Below, piece by piece: positions 45,136 through 53,875 of a stretch of 64,000 nucleotides of DNA. Both the position numbers and the translations under genes were made by a program. This DNA is from an uncultured Pseudomonadota bacterium. GTDB lineage: Bacteria > Pseudomonadota > Gammaproteobacteria > Steroidobacterales > Steroidobacteraceae. Numbering within the stretch: the first letter of the stretch is position 1; every line of letters starts with the position of its first letter. The notes beneath the pieces are model-generated. The model ran no database searches. It saw nothing but the letters and a program-made list of their open reading frames with translations, and was not told the DNA's origin. The stretch is taken from contig CAMLGF010000004.1 in assembly GCA_946479515.1 (NCBI GenBank), positions 61,347 to 125,346 on the forward strand, written 5' to 3'.

Positions 45136-46128
45136 TTGCAGTCAGTTCGTTCGCTGGCCGTCGTTGTCACGATGGCGCTCGCGTTCGCGCTCGCATCTTC
45201 GGATGCGCACGCGGCGGGCGTGCTCGCCGGCACCGACATTCAGAACTCCGCGGAGGTCACCTACTCGGTGGGCGGAGTGAGCACGACTGCGACTTCCAAC
45301 ACCGTGAGCGTGAAGGTCGCGGAAATACTCGACGTGGTGGTCACGCCGCAGACGCCGAGCGTCGCGGTCACCGCGGGAGATACCGCGCGTGAACAGGTGT
45401 ACCGCGTGACCAACACCGGCAACGGCCCCGAGACCTATCGCCTGGTGACCACCAGCGTCATCGGCGGCGATGAGTTCGATCCCGCCGCCGCGACGCCGTC
45501 CATCTACTTCGACACCGACGCCAGTGGCGATCTGTCGGCCGCCGATACGCCCTATGTCGCCGGCAGCAACGACCCGGTGCTCGCGCCGGATGGTTCGGTG
45601 ACCGTGCTCATCGTGAATGACATTCCCGCCTCGGTGGTCGACGGCAATCGCGGCTTCGCGCGTCTGACCGCCGATGCGCGCACCGGCAGCGGCGCGCCCG
45701 GCACCGCGTTCGCAGGCCAGGGCGTGGGCGGCACCGATGCCGTGGTCGGCCTGACCGGCGCCGCGGCCTCCGGTCAGTCGCAGTACCTGGTCACCAGCAT
45801 CACGGTGAATGCCGTGAAGTCGCAGACGGTCGTCGATCAATTCGGCGGCACCCGGCCGCTGCCGGGCGCGCGCATCAACTACACCGTCGTGGTGAGCGCC
45901 ACCGGCACGGGCAGCGCCGCCAGCGCCGTGTTCACCGATCGCATCCCGGCCAACACCACGTACGTGCCGGGCTCGCTGCGGCTCAACACCGCCGCGCTCT
46001 CCGATACCGCCGCCGACGATGCCGGCGAGTACGCGACAGCGCCGGATGCGCGCGTGAGCGTCACGCTGGGCGCGCTCTCGCAGGCCAGCGGCAACCAGAC
46101 CATCGAATTCGCCGTTCTGATCAATTGA
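45136..46128 (+). CDS. Secreted DUF11-like protein 1
   Basis: A 330-residue exported protein starting with TTG at 45136, with GAGGAG at 8 bp. The signal peptide ends at SDAHA-AGV. A ~40-residue N-terminal module (GTDIQNSAEVTYSVGGVSTTATSNTVSVKV) is shared with the other long proteins of this locus. A NEW1/DUF11-type Ig-like domain follows near the C-terminus (INYTVVVSATGTGSAASAVFTDRIPANTTYVPGSLRLN). No cysteine, membrane segment or anchor is seen. DUF11 domains are common in bacterial surface proteins, but the role is unknown. It is the first gene of a four-gene unit with 19-166 bp gaps. Confidence 0.75.
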   Translation: MQSVRSLAVVVTMALAFALASSDAHAAGVLAGTDIQNSAEVTYSVGGVSTTATSNTVSVKVAEILDVVVTPQTPSVAVTAGDTAREQVYRVTNTGNGPETYRLVTTSVIGGDEFDPAAATPSIYFDTDASGDLSAADTPYVAGSNDPVLAPDGSVTVLIVNDIPASVVDGNRGFARLTADARTGSGAPGTAFAGQGVGGTDAVVGLTGAAASGQSQYLVTSITVNAVKSQTVVDQFGGTRPLPGARINYTVVVSATGTGSAASAVFTDRIPANTTYVPGSLRLNTAALSDTAADDAGEYATAPDARVSVTLGALSQASGNQTIEFAVLIN

Positions 46129-46147
46129 CGTTCGCAAGGAGACTCGC

Positions 46148-46642
46148 ATGTCACAGGGGAAGTTGAAATTCATCGGAGCCGTCGCGCTCCTCGCGTGTGC
46201 GCTGAGCGCGCGCGCCCAGGCCGCGGATGCACGCTGCATCTCGCTTACGTCCAAGGCCGAGATTGAAGAGACGGTCACGAACGCGAAGGGCGAGAAGACC
46301 GTGCAGCGCGTGGCGGCCAGCAAGGTCGTGCCGGGCACCGAGGTCATCTGGACGGTCGCCGCGCAGAACACCTGCAAGCAGCCCTCCGAGAACGTGACCA
46401 TCAACAACCCCGTGCCCGAGCACATGACGCTGGTCGCGAACTCGGCGACCGGTGACGGCGCCGACATCACCTATTCGCTCGATGGCAAGACCTTCGCCAG
46501 GCCCGAGCAGCTGACGGTCCAGGACAACGGCGCCACGCGCAAGGCGCGCGCCGAGGAATACACGCACATCCGCTGGGTCTTCAAGGACCCGCTGGCGGCC
46601 GGAGCCACGGCGACGGCGTCGTTCCGCGCCGTGCTCGAATAG
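46148..46642 (+). CDS. Secreted DUF11-like protein 2 (short)
   Basis: A 164-residue exported protein (AAGGAG 6 bp before the ATG; signal peptide to ARAQA). The mature part is one DUF11-like Ig domain: VIWTVAAQNTCKQPSENVTINNPVPEHMTLVANSATGDGADITYSLDG, ending in RWVFKDPLAAGATATASFRAVLE. It has two cysteines, one near the N-terminus and one in the domain, which could form a disulfide. It lies 19 bp after protein 1. The function is unknown; it lacks the shared GT-x-I-x-N module. Confidence 0.75.
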   Translation: MSQGKLKFIGAVALLACALSARAQAADARCISLTSKAEIEETVTNAKGEKTVQRVAASKVVPGTEVIWTVAAQNTCKQPSENVTINNPVPEHMTLVANSATGDGADITYSLDGKTFARPEQLTVQDNGATRKARAEEYTHIRWVFKDPLAAGATATASFRAVLE

Positions 46643-46671
46643 TTTTTTCCGAGAGTTAGAGAGGAGTACCC

Positions 46672-47823
46672 ATGAAATCGTCCCTGAAGCAAATCAAGCG
46701 AGTTGGCCTCGCTTGTGCCGCGTTGGGCGCGATCGCTTTCTCGCAGCAGTCCCTGGCAGCAGGTACCGCGGCGGGCACGTCGATCACGAACACCGCGACG
46801 GTCAATTACCAGGTCGCCGGCGTTTCGCAGGACGCGATCGATTCCAACACCGCCTCGTTCGTGGTCGACAACAAGGTCGACCTGACCGTGCAGCGTCTCG
46901 ACACCGCTGCCGTGACCGCCGGCCCCGGCGGTACCGGTTACATCACCACGTTCCGGGTGACCAACATCGGCAACAAGACGCAAGGCTTCGTGTTCAATGG
47001 CAGCGCGGCCGGCACGGGCGACGCCAACATGCCGGACACCACGGCCAACCCGTTCGGTTCGCCGGCCGACTCGTTCGACATGGCGAACACGCGCACGTTC
47101 GTCGAAGCATCCGGCACCTGCGATGACTCGACGGGCGCACCGGGCTACGACGCCGGTACCGACGTGGCCACATCGGTGGCCTCACTCGCCGCCGAGTCCT
47201 GCGTGTACGTCTACGTGCTGGCCGATGGCGTCGCAAACGTCGCGGACGGCTCGATCGCCGTGGTGCGGCTGAGTGCCCAAGCCCGCGAGGAGACCACGCT
47301 CGCGGCCCTGACGGCGACTGTCGGCGGCGATACCGCCGGTGAAGACATCGTCTTCGCGGACGCCGGCCGTGACGCCATCGAGGCTGCGGACAGCGCTTAC
47401 GTCGTCGCCAGCGCGACCCTGGCGGTGGCCAAGACCAGCACGGTGATCAGCGACCCCATCAACAACAACACCAACCCGAAAGCCATTCCCGGCGCCGTGG
47501 TCGAGTTCGCCATCGAGCTGACCAACTCTGGCGGCGCGGATGCCACCGGTGTGGTCATCACCGACCAGCTGCCGAGCAACGGCATCAGCTACACGACGGC
47601 CTCGTACAACTCGGGCGCCTCCGACGTCAGCATCACGGTGGGCTCCGGCTCGCCGACGTTCTGCGTCGCGGAGTCCGGTTCGGACGGCAATGGCGACGGC
47701 TGCTTCCGCACCGCGGGTGGCGTGCTCACGGTCGGGGCTCCGGCAGTGACGCAGGTGAGCCAGGGCGGCAACGCCACGCGCCTCACCGTGCGGTTCCAGA
47801 TGACCATCGACACGACTCCGTAA
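46672..47823 (+). CDS. Secreted DUF11-like protein 3
   Basis: A 383-residue exported protein (GAGGAG 6 bp before the ATG; signal peptide ending QQSLA). It opens with the shared module (GTSITNTATVNYQVAGVSQDAIDSNTASFVVDNKVDLTV) and contains an acidic, Asp/Ala-rich middle with two pairs of Cys, then a DUF11-like domain (PGAVVEFAIELTNSGGADATGVVITDQLPSNGISY). It resembles protein 1 in layout. It lies 29 bp after protein 2 and 166 bp before the likely start of the giant barrel gene. The function is unknown. Confidence 0.75.
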   Translation: MKSSLKQIKRVGLACAALGAIAFSQQSLAAGTAAGTSITNTATVNYQVAGVSQDAIDSNTASFVVDNKVDLTVQRLDTAAVTAGPGGTGYITTFRVTNIGNKTQGFVFNGSAAGTGDANMPDTTANPFGSPADSFDMANTRTFVEASGTCDDSTGAPGYDAGTDVATSVASLAAESCVYVYVLADGVANVADGSIAVVRLSAQAREETTLAALTATVGGDTAGEDIVFADAGRDAIEAADSAYVVASATLAVAKTSTVISDPINNNTNPKAIPGAVVEFAIELTNSGGADATGVVITDQLPSNGISYTTASYNSGASDVSITVGSGSPTFCVAESGSDGNGDGCFRTAGGVLTVGAPAVTQVSQGGNATRLTVRFQMTIDTTP

Positions 47824-47865
47824 TCGGATCGACGGAAGGCCAACCGACGTCATGATGCCGATCAC

Positions 47866-47918
47866 CGCGGGCAAACGGGCCTGGAGCCCGAAGGGACGAC
47901 CCAAGTCCCACGCCCGCG
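47866..47918 (+). promoter_or_regulatory. Predicted three-way-junction RNA leader
   Basis: Helix P1 pairs 47866-47872 (CGCGGGC) with 47912-47918 (GCCCGCG). Inside it are P2, 47876-47880 with 47886-47890 (loop CTGGA), and P3, 47893-47897 with 47905-47909 (loop GACCCAA). The joints are AAA, AA and AC. UGG in loop 2 can pair with CCA in loop 3. It precedes the giant gene; no known riboswitch class was recognised. Confidence 0.45.
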
Positions 47919-47938
47919 ACAACGGGTACTCTCACGCA

Positions 47939-47971
47939 GAGGGCGGGGTAGCGACTAGCTACCCCGCCTTC
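47939..47971 (+). promoter_or_regulatory. Strong hairpin before the giant barrel gene
   Basis: A perfect 11-bp stem (GGCGGGGTAGC at 47942-47952 with GCTACCCCGCC at 47958-47968), extended by three pairs, one of them G-U, closes a GACTA loop. It ends 18 bases before the proposed GTG start. There is no U-run, so it is not a classical terminator; it could be an expression platform or a processing barrier. Confidence 0.6.
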
Positions 47972-47989
47972 GGCGCATTTGTGGGCCGC

Positions 47990-50900
47990 GTGAAAGCGTG
48001 GTTCGCGTATTCGTTGTTATTTGCGGCCGGTCTCACTCTTACGGGTGTTTCCGTGGCGCAGGTCACGGCGCCCGGGACCGTGATTCGCAACGTCGGCAGC
48101 GTCGATTACACGCTCGATTCCGGGCTGGCGCGCACCGTTACTTCGAACGAGGTGAGCGTGACCACAGAGCCCCTGCCGTCGCGCGCCAGCATGAGCCTGG
48201 CGCGCTACCAGGCGGGCAGCGCCAGCGCAACGACGGCGGGTCCCACCCAGTGCCGTGGGCCGGGCGGATTCACGCAGCTGGACGCGCCGTCCACGCCCGT
48301 GTCCGGGGTGCTCGATCCCTCGCAGCCCATCCCCTTGCAGGACACGAGCTTCGCGCACGCCGGCGAGCCCATTTTCGTGCGCGTGGTGGACGCGGATCGC
48401 AATCGCGACGGCAACGTCATCGACACGATCGACGTGCGCGTGGCGGCCGCCTCGACCGGCGACTCCGAGGTCCTGCGGCTCTCGGAAACCGGTGCCGCGA
48501 CCGGCGTGTTCGTCGGCTACATCGGCACCTCCGCGGCCAGCGCGTCCGCGGATTGCCAGCTGCAGGTGGAGCGCAACAGCGATCTCAGCGCCACCTACGT
48601 CGATCCCACTGACTCGGACGACGCGGCGCAGGCCGACGCGCTGGTGGATCCGTTCGGTCTCGTCTTCGATTCACGCACGGGGTCGCCGATCAACGGCGCG
48701 CGCGTGCGCCTGCTCGACGCCACGACCGGCCAGCCGGCCGAAGTCTTCGGCGACGACGGCGTCAGCCGCTATCCCAGCGAGATGGTCACCGGCCAGGCCG
48801 TCACCGACGCGGGCGGCACGCAGTACTCCTTCCCGGCGGGCATCTTCCGCTTTCCGTTGGTGGCTCCCGGCAGCTACCAGCTGGAAGTGGTGCCTCCGGG
48901 GTCCTATCTATTCCCCTCGCAGCGCACGATCGCGGACCTGCAGGCGCTGCCCGACGCGCCGTACCGCCTGGGTGACGGCTCGTATGGCCGGCCCTTCCCG
49001 GTGCTGGCCGCCCCCGCGGTCGCCGTCGACGTGCCGCTCGATGCCAACAGCAGCTCGCTGGTGCTGCGCAAGACCGCGGGCCAGCAGATCGCGACCACCG
49101 GCGATTTCGTCCAGTACACGCTGACCCTGCAGAACACCAGCGAGCAGGGCGCGTTCAGCGACGTGCGCATCATCGATCGCCTGCCGCGCGGCGCCCGCTA
49201 CCGGCCCGGCTCGCTGCGGCTCGATGGCCAGCGCATCCCCGACCCGGCGCTGGCCGCCGACGGCTCGCAGTTCACGTTCACGCAGACGAACTTCGGCCCG
49301 GGCCAGTCGCTCACGCTGCGCTATGTGCTGGAATTCACCGTCGCCATGCGCGGCCTGGAGAACGCGATAAATACCGCGGTCGCCGAGGCTCCGGGCAACG
49401 TGCGCTCGAACGAGGCCCGGGCGCTGGTGCGCATGAACGACGAGCTGTTCTCGCAGAAGGGCTTCATCGTCGGCCGCGTGTTCGAAGGCAGCTGCGACGC
49501 CGCGAACGGCGCCGCGCAGAATCGCGGCGACACCGGCGTCGCCAACATCCGTGTGTACCTCGAGGACGGACGCTATGGAGTGACCGACGAGGACGGGCGC
49601 TTCCATTTCGAGGGCCTGGAGCCCGGCACGCACAGCGTGCAGCTCGACAAGTTCACGCTGCCCGAGTACCTGGAGCTCGCGCCCTGCGCCGACCGCATGG
49701 GCCACGCGGGTCGCGACTATTCGCAATTCGCGGAATTGCGTCCGGGCACGATGTGGCGCACCGATTTCGTGTTGCGACAGAAGGCCGCGCCGACGGGCGA
49801 CGTGGGCTTCACGTTCAAGTCCGCGCTGTTGCCCGATCCGCAGGCCGAGGGCCTGGCCGAGCACGCCGCGGAGGTGAAGGTGAGCGGCGTGCCCGCCGGC
49901 AATGTCACGGTGCTGGTGCAGCTGCCCGCGGGCATCGAGTACACGGCGGGCAGTGCGACGCTGGACGGTGTCGCGGCGCCGGATGTGGCGGACAAGGTCC
50001 AGGGTGCCGGCAGTGTCGTCGTCAAGGTGGACGACTCGCTGCTGACGGCGCGCCTCGGCGAGTTGACGCCGGGGACGGCGCGCACACTGCGCTTCCGCAC
50101 GCATGCCACGGCCGCGGCCGGCGGCGAACTGGTCGTGAAAGCCGTGCTGCTGTTCGATTCGCCGGCCAAGAGCGGCCTGCGCAGCCAGCCGGTGCAAGTC
50201 ACGCTGTCGCGCGGCGCCGCGCGCTACGCGCGTTCGCAGCTGACCTTCTCGCCGCGCTTCGACGTGCTGCGCACCGAGCTGTCGCCCGCCGACGAGCACG
50301 CGCTGCGCGAGCTCATCGATGAATGGCGCGGGGCGCGCGACATCGCCATCCGTGCCGTGGGCCATGCCGATTCCCAGCCCATTTCCGGCCGTCATCGCCA
50401 GGTGTTCGCCGACAACCATGCGCTGTCGCAGGCGCGTGCGCAGGCCGTCGCGGATTACCTGGCCGCCGCGCTCAATGTCCCGCAGACGCGTGTCACGGTG
50501 ATCGGCCGCGGCGCCGACGAACCGCTGAACTCGGGCACGGATGCGGCCAGCCTGGCCGCGAACCGCCGCGTCGAGATCACGATCGAAGGCCAGCGATTCC
50601 AGGCCAATGCGCCGCTCGAATTGCTCGAGGTGGGCGGCGCCGCCGAACGGGTCGACACGCGCGGCGTGGTACTGCGCGGTCTCGCGGGGGCGGCGAAGCG
50701 CAAGAGCGCCGCGGCCATCACGCGTGAGGCGCCCGTGGCCTTGTTCAAGACGGTGGACGTCAACACGCTCTCGCCGGGCGTGGGCTGGGTGACGCCGGAC
50801 GACGACGGCGTGGCGACCATTGCCGCGGCCAAGATCGCCATCCAGCATGATGCCCCGCAGACCGTCGAGCTCACGCGCAACGGCAAGAGCATCGACCCGT

Positions 50901-53866
50901 TGGCATTCGAGGGCGTGGCCTTCAACGACGACAAGACCGTGGCGCTGAGCCGCTGGCGCGGTGTGTCGCTGGTCAAGGGCGAAAACCGCTTCGAAGCCCG
51001 GGTGCGCGATGCGGACGGCAAGGTGGTCTGGCAGGGCACGCGCACGCTGCACTACGGCGATGGCGCCGTGCGCGCCGAACTGGATCTCGCCGCCTCACGC
51101 CTGGTGGCCGACGGCCGCACGCGCCCGGTGATCGCACTGCGCATGTTCGACCAGTACGGCAAGCACGCGCGGCCGGGGACGATCACCGCCTTCTCGGTCG
51201 AATCTCCGTACCGCTCCTGGTTCGAGGTGCAGCAGCTCGACGACAACCAGATTCTCTCCAATGGCCCGCGCCGGCCGCAGGTGTCGGTGGGCGACAGCGG
51301 CCTCGCACTGATCGAACTCGAGCCGACCACGGTCGCAGGCAATGCCCTCATCCACGTGCGCTTCAACGAGCGGCAGAGCGATGAATTCAAGGTGTGGCTG
51401 GCGCCGGCGGCGCGCGACTGGATCCTGGTGGGCATCGCCGAGGACACCCTGGCCTACAACAGCATCTCGGGCAACATGGAGACGGCGCTCGCTGCGGACC
51501 GCGAGTCCGGCCTGGAGCAGGATGGCCGCGTGGCGTTCTTCGCCAAGGGCCGCATCAAGGGCGACTTCCTGCTGACCCTGGCCTACGACTCGGCGCGCGA
51601 CAAGGACGCTGCCCGTGAGCGTCTCAAGGGCGTGATCGAGCCCGACCGTTATTACCTGCTGTACGGTGACGGCACCGAGCAGCGCTTCGAAGCCGCCACG
51701 CAGAACAAGCTGTATCTCAAGCTCGAGCGCCGCCAGTTCGTCGCGCTGTTCGGCGATTTCGACACCGGGTTCACCGTCACCGAGCTGACGCGCTACAACC
51801 GCACGCTCAACGGCTTCCGCAGCGATTTCGGCGGCGAGCATCTGCAGGTGTCGGGTTTCGCCGCGCGCACCGACACCGGTCTTGTGCAGGATGAGCTGCA
51901 GGGCGACGGCACGTCCGGCCTGTATCGCCTGTCGCGCTCGCCCGTCGTCATCGGCAGCGACAAGCTGCGCATCGAGATCCGCGATCGCTTCGAGCTCACG
52001 CGCGTGCTCGAGAGCCGCTCGCTGTCGCCGTTCATCGACTACAACCTCGACTTCGACCGCGGCACCGTGTTCTTCAAGCAGCCCGTGCCGAGTCGCGACG
52101 AGAACCTGAACCCGGTCTTCATCGTGGCGGACTACGAGGTGCGCAACGGGGGCGACGACCAGACCTCGGCGGGCTTGCGCGTCGCGACCGCGCTCGCGGG
52201 CGATACGCTGGAAATCGGCGCGAGCGCGCTGCACGAGGGCGCGCAGACCGGTGACAGCCAGGTCTACGGCGCCGATCTCAAGTGGCGCGCCAGCGCCAAC
52301 ACGCAGGTACGTGCCGAGATGGCGCAGTCGCAATCCGATGATCCATTGCGTGCGGATTCGGCGAGCGCGTGGCTGGTCGAGGCCCGCCACGTCTCGGAGA
52401 AACTCGAAGCCCGCGTGTACGGTCGCGAGCAGCAGGACGGCTTTGGCGTGGGCCAGCAGCTCGCGCTCGACGGCGGCACCCGCACCGCGGGCGTGGATGC
52501 GCGGCTGCACCTCACCAAGGAACTTTCGCTCGACGGCGAGGCGCAGCACCAGCGCGTGCTCGCAAGCGATGCCACGCGCCTGCTCGCCAGCACCGAGGTG
52601 CGACTGCAGAAGGACGGCTACAGCCTGGGTGCCGGCCTGCGCCACGTGGAAGACGAGGATGCGGCCGGCGCGCAGAAGACTTCGGACCTCGCGACGCTCA
52701 CCGGCAGCGTGGACGTATTCGACGGCCGCGTGACGCTGCGCGGCTCGCACGATGCCGCGCTCGGCGGCAAGGACGCCAGCGTCGATTACCCCGCGCGCAG
52801 CGTCGTCGGTGTGGACTACAAGCTTTCCGCCGAGACCACGCTGTTCGGCGAGTACGAACATGCGGAGGGTGCCGACCTCACCGCCGATACGACGCGCTTC
52901 GGCCTGCGCACGCGCCCGTGGGAGCGCACGCAGCTCGAATCCAGCCTGGCCACCGAGGCCACGGAATACGGCCCGCGCACGTTCGCGAATTTCGGCCTCA
53001 CGCAGGGATTCAAGTGGAAGGAACATTGGGCGTTCGATGTGGGCGTCGACCAGACCAACACGCTGCGCGGCGCGGACCTGCGTCCCTTGAATCCGCGGGC
53101 GCCGCTGGCTTCCGGCAGCTTGAACGACGACTTCTTCGCGGCTTTCCTCGGTGCCCAGTACCGCAAGGAGCTGTGGTTGCTGACCAGCCGGCTCGAACAT
53201 CGCAATTCCGACAATGAAGAACGCTGGAGCACGACCACTGGCTGGTATCGCGAACCCATCAAGGGCCACGCGCTGTCGGCGTCGTTGCAGGCCTTCGATT
53301 CGTCCACCGCATTGAGCGACAGCACGTCGGCGGTGGGACAGCTCGCCTGGGCCTATCGTCCCGAGACCAGCGCCTGGATCGTGTTCGACCGGCTCGAGCT
53401 CAAATACGACGAGCGGTCCGACCTGCTGAACAGCGAGCGCTCTGCGCGCATCGTCAACAACCTGCATGCCAACCGGCAGGTGACGCCCGACCTGCAGCTC
53501 GGCTTCCAGTACGGCGCGCGCTACGTGGCGAACACCTTCGAGGGCGAGAAATACGCGGGTGTTTCCGACATTGCCGGTCTCGACCTGCGGCGCCAGCTGA
53601 CCCGCCGCTTCGATCTCGGCGCGCACGTCGCGACGCTGCATTCCTGGGAATCGAACGTCCTCGACTACTCGACCGGCCTCGATCTGGGCGTGACCTTCGC
53701 CCGCAACGTCTGGATCTCGGTGGGCTACAACGTCGCCGGCTTCCGCGACGACGACTTCTCGGCCAGCCGCCACACGGCGCAGGGCCCGTATCTCAAGATC
53801 CGCATCAAGGCAGACCAGGATACTTTCAAGGATTTGAATCTCGACAGCCTGCGCCCCTCGCGCTAG
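47990..53866 (+). CDS. Giant outer-membrane barrel protein with DUF11, SdrD-B-like and OmpA-like domains
   Basis: About 1958 residues. A GTG start at 47990 gives a normal signal peptide (KAWFAYSLLFAAGLTLTGVSVAQ); the in-frame ATG at 47852 would add 46 residues but has a possible GGAAGG site. Then come the locus-shared module (GTVIRNVGSVDYTLDSGLARTVTSNEVSV), a DUF11 domain (about 355-480), an SdrD-B-like domain (about 487-567, VTDEDGRFHFEGLEPG), a further DUF11-like segment (about 610-730), an OmpA-like peptidoglycan-binding domain (about 750-870, VGHADS and NRRVEI), an Ig-like module (about 1027-1137) and some 800 residues of amphipathic strands that should form a large outer-membrane barrel. 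It probably anchors or exports surface material. The partners may be the three proteins encoded upstream. Confidence 0.78.
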   Translation: MKAWFAYSLLFAAGLTLTGVSVAQVTAPGTVIRNVGSVDYTLDSGLARTVTSNEVSVTTEPLPSRASMSLARYQAGSASATTAGPTQCRGPGGFTQLDAPSTPVSGVLDPSQPIPLQDTSFAHAGEPIFVRVVDADRNRDGNVIDTIDVRVAAASTGDSEVLRLSETGAATGVFVGYIGTSAASASADCQLQVERNSDLSATYVDPTDSDDAAQADALVDPFGLVFDSRTGSPINGARVRLLDATTGQPAEVFGDDGVSRYPSEMVTGQAVTDAGGTQYSFPAGIFRFPLVAPGSYQLEVVPPGSYLFPSQRTIADLQALPDAPYRLGDGSYGRPFPVLAAPAVAVDVPLDANSSSLVLRKTAGQQIATTGDFVQYTLTLQNTSEQGAFSDVRIIDRLPRGARYRPGSLRLDGQRIPDPALAADGSQFTFTQTNFGPGQSLTLRYVLEFTVAMRGLENAINTAVAEAPGNVRSNEARALVRMNDELFSQKGFIVGRVFEGSCDAANGAAQNRGDTGVANIRVYLEDGRYGVTDEDGRFHFEGLEPGTHSVQLDKFTLPEYLELAPCADRMGHAGRDYSQFAELRPGTMWRTDFVLRQKAAPTGDVGFTFKSALLPDPQAEGLAEHAAEVKVSGVPAGNVTVLVQLPAGIEYTAGSATLDGVAAPDVADKVQGAGSVVVKVDDSLLTARLGELTPGTARTLRFRTHATAAAGGELVVKAVLLFDSPAKSGLRSQPVQVTLSRGAARYARSQLTFSPRFDVLRTELSPADEHALRELIDEWRGARDIAIRAVGHADSQPISGRHRQVFADNHALSQARAQAVADYLAAALNVPQTRVTVIGRGADEPLNSGTDAASLAANRRVEITIEGQRFQANAPLELLEVGGAAERVDTRGVVLRGLAGAAKRKSAAAITREAPVALFKTVDVNTLSPGVGWVTPDDDGVATIAAAKIAIQHDAPQTVELTRNGKSIDPLAFEGVAFNDDKTVALSRWRGVSLVKGENRFEARVRDADGKVVWQGTRTLHYGDGAVRAELDLAASRLVADGRTRPVIALRMFDQYGKHARPGTITAFSVESPYRSWFEVQQLDDNQILSNGPRRPQVSVGDSGLALIELEPTTVAGNALIHVRFNERQSDEFKVWLAPAARDWILVGIAEDTLAYNSISGNMETALAADRESGLEQDGRVAFFAKGRIKGDFLLTLAYDSARDKDAARERLKGVIEPDRYYLLYGDGTEQRFEAATQNKLYLKLERRQFVALFGDFDTGFTVTELTRYNRTLNGFRSDFGGEHLQVSGFAARTDTGLVQDELQGDGTSGLYRLSRSPVVIGSDKLRIEIRDRFELTRVLESRSLSPFIDYNLDFDRGTVFFKQPVPSRDENLNPVFIVADYEVRNGGDDQTSAGLRVATALAGDTLEIGASALHEGAQTGDSQVYGADLKWRASANTQVRAEMAQSQSDDPLRADSASAWLVEARHVSEKLEARVYGREQQDGFGVGQQLALDGGTRTAGVDARLHLTKELSLDGEAQHQRVLASDATRLLASTEVRLQKDGYSLGAGLRHVEDEDAAGAQKTSDLATLTGSVDVFDGRVTLRGSHDAALGGKDASVDYPARSVVGVDYKLSAETTLFGEYEHAEGADLTADTTRFGLRTRPWERTQLESSLATEATEYGPRTFANFGLTQGFKWKEHWAFDVGVDQTNTLRGADLRPLNPRAPLASGSLNDDFFAAFLGAQYRKELWLLTSRLEHRNSDNEERWSTTTGWYREPIKGHALSASLQAFDSSTALSDSTSAVGQLAWAYRPETSAWIVFDRLELKYDERSDLLNSERSARIVNNLHANRQVTPDLQLGFQYGARYVANTFEGEKYAGVSDIAGLDLRRQLTRRFDLGAHVATLHSWESNVLDYSTGLDLGVTFARNVWISVGYNVAGFRDDDFSASRHTAQGPYLKIRIKADQDTFKDLNLDSLRPSR

Positions 53867-53875
53867 GTTGGGTCG

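Noticed and set aside
47861..47920. A c-di-GMP-I (GEMM) riboswitch in the leader of the giant gene
   Set aside because: GGGCAAAC and GGGACG are similar, but the GNRA tetraloop, the GACGCAAAGCC segment and the 3' receptor helix are missing.
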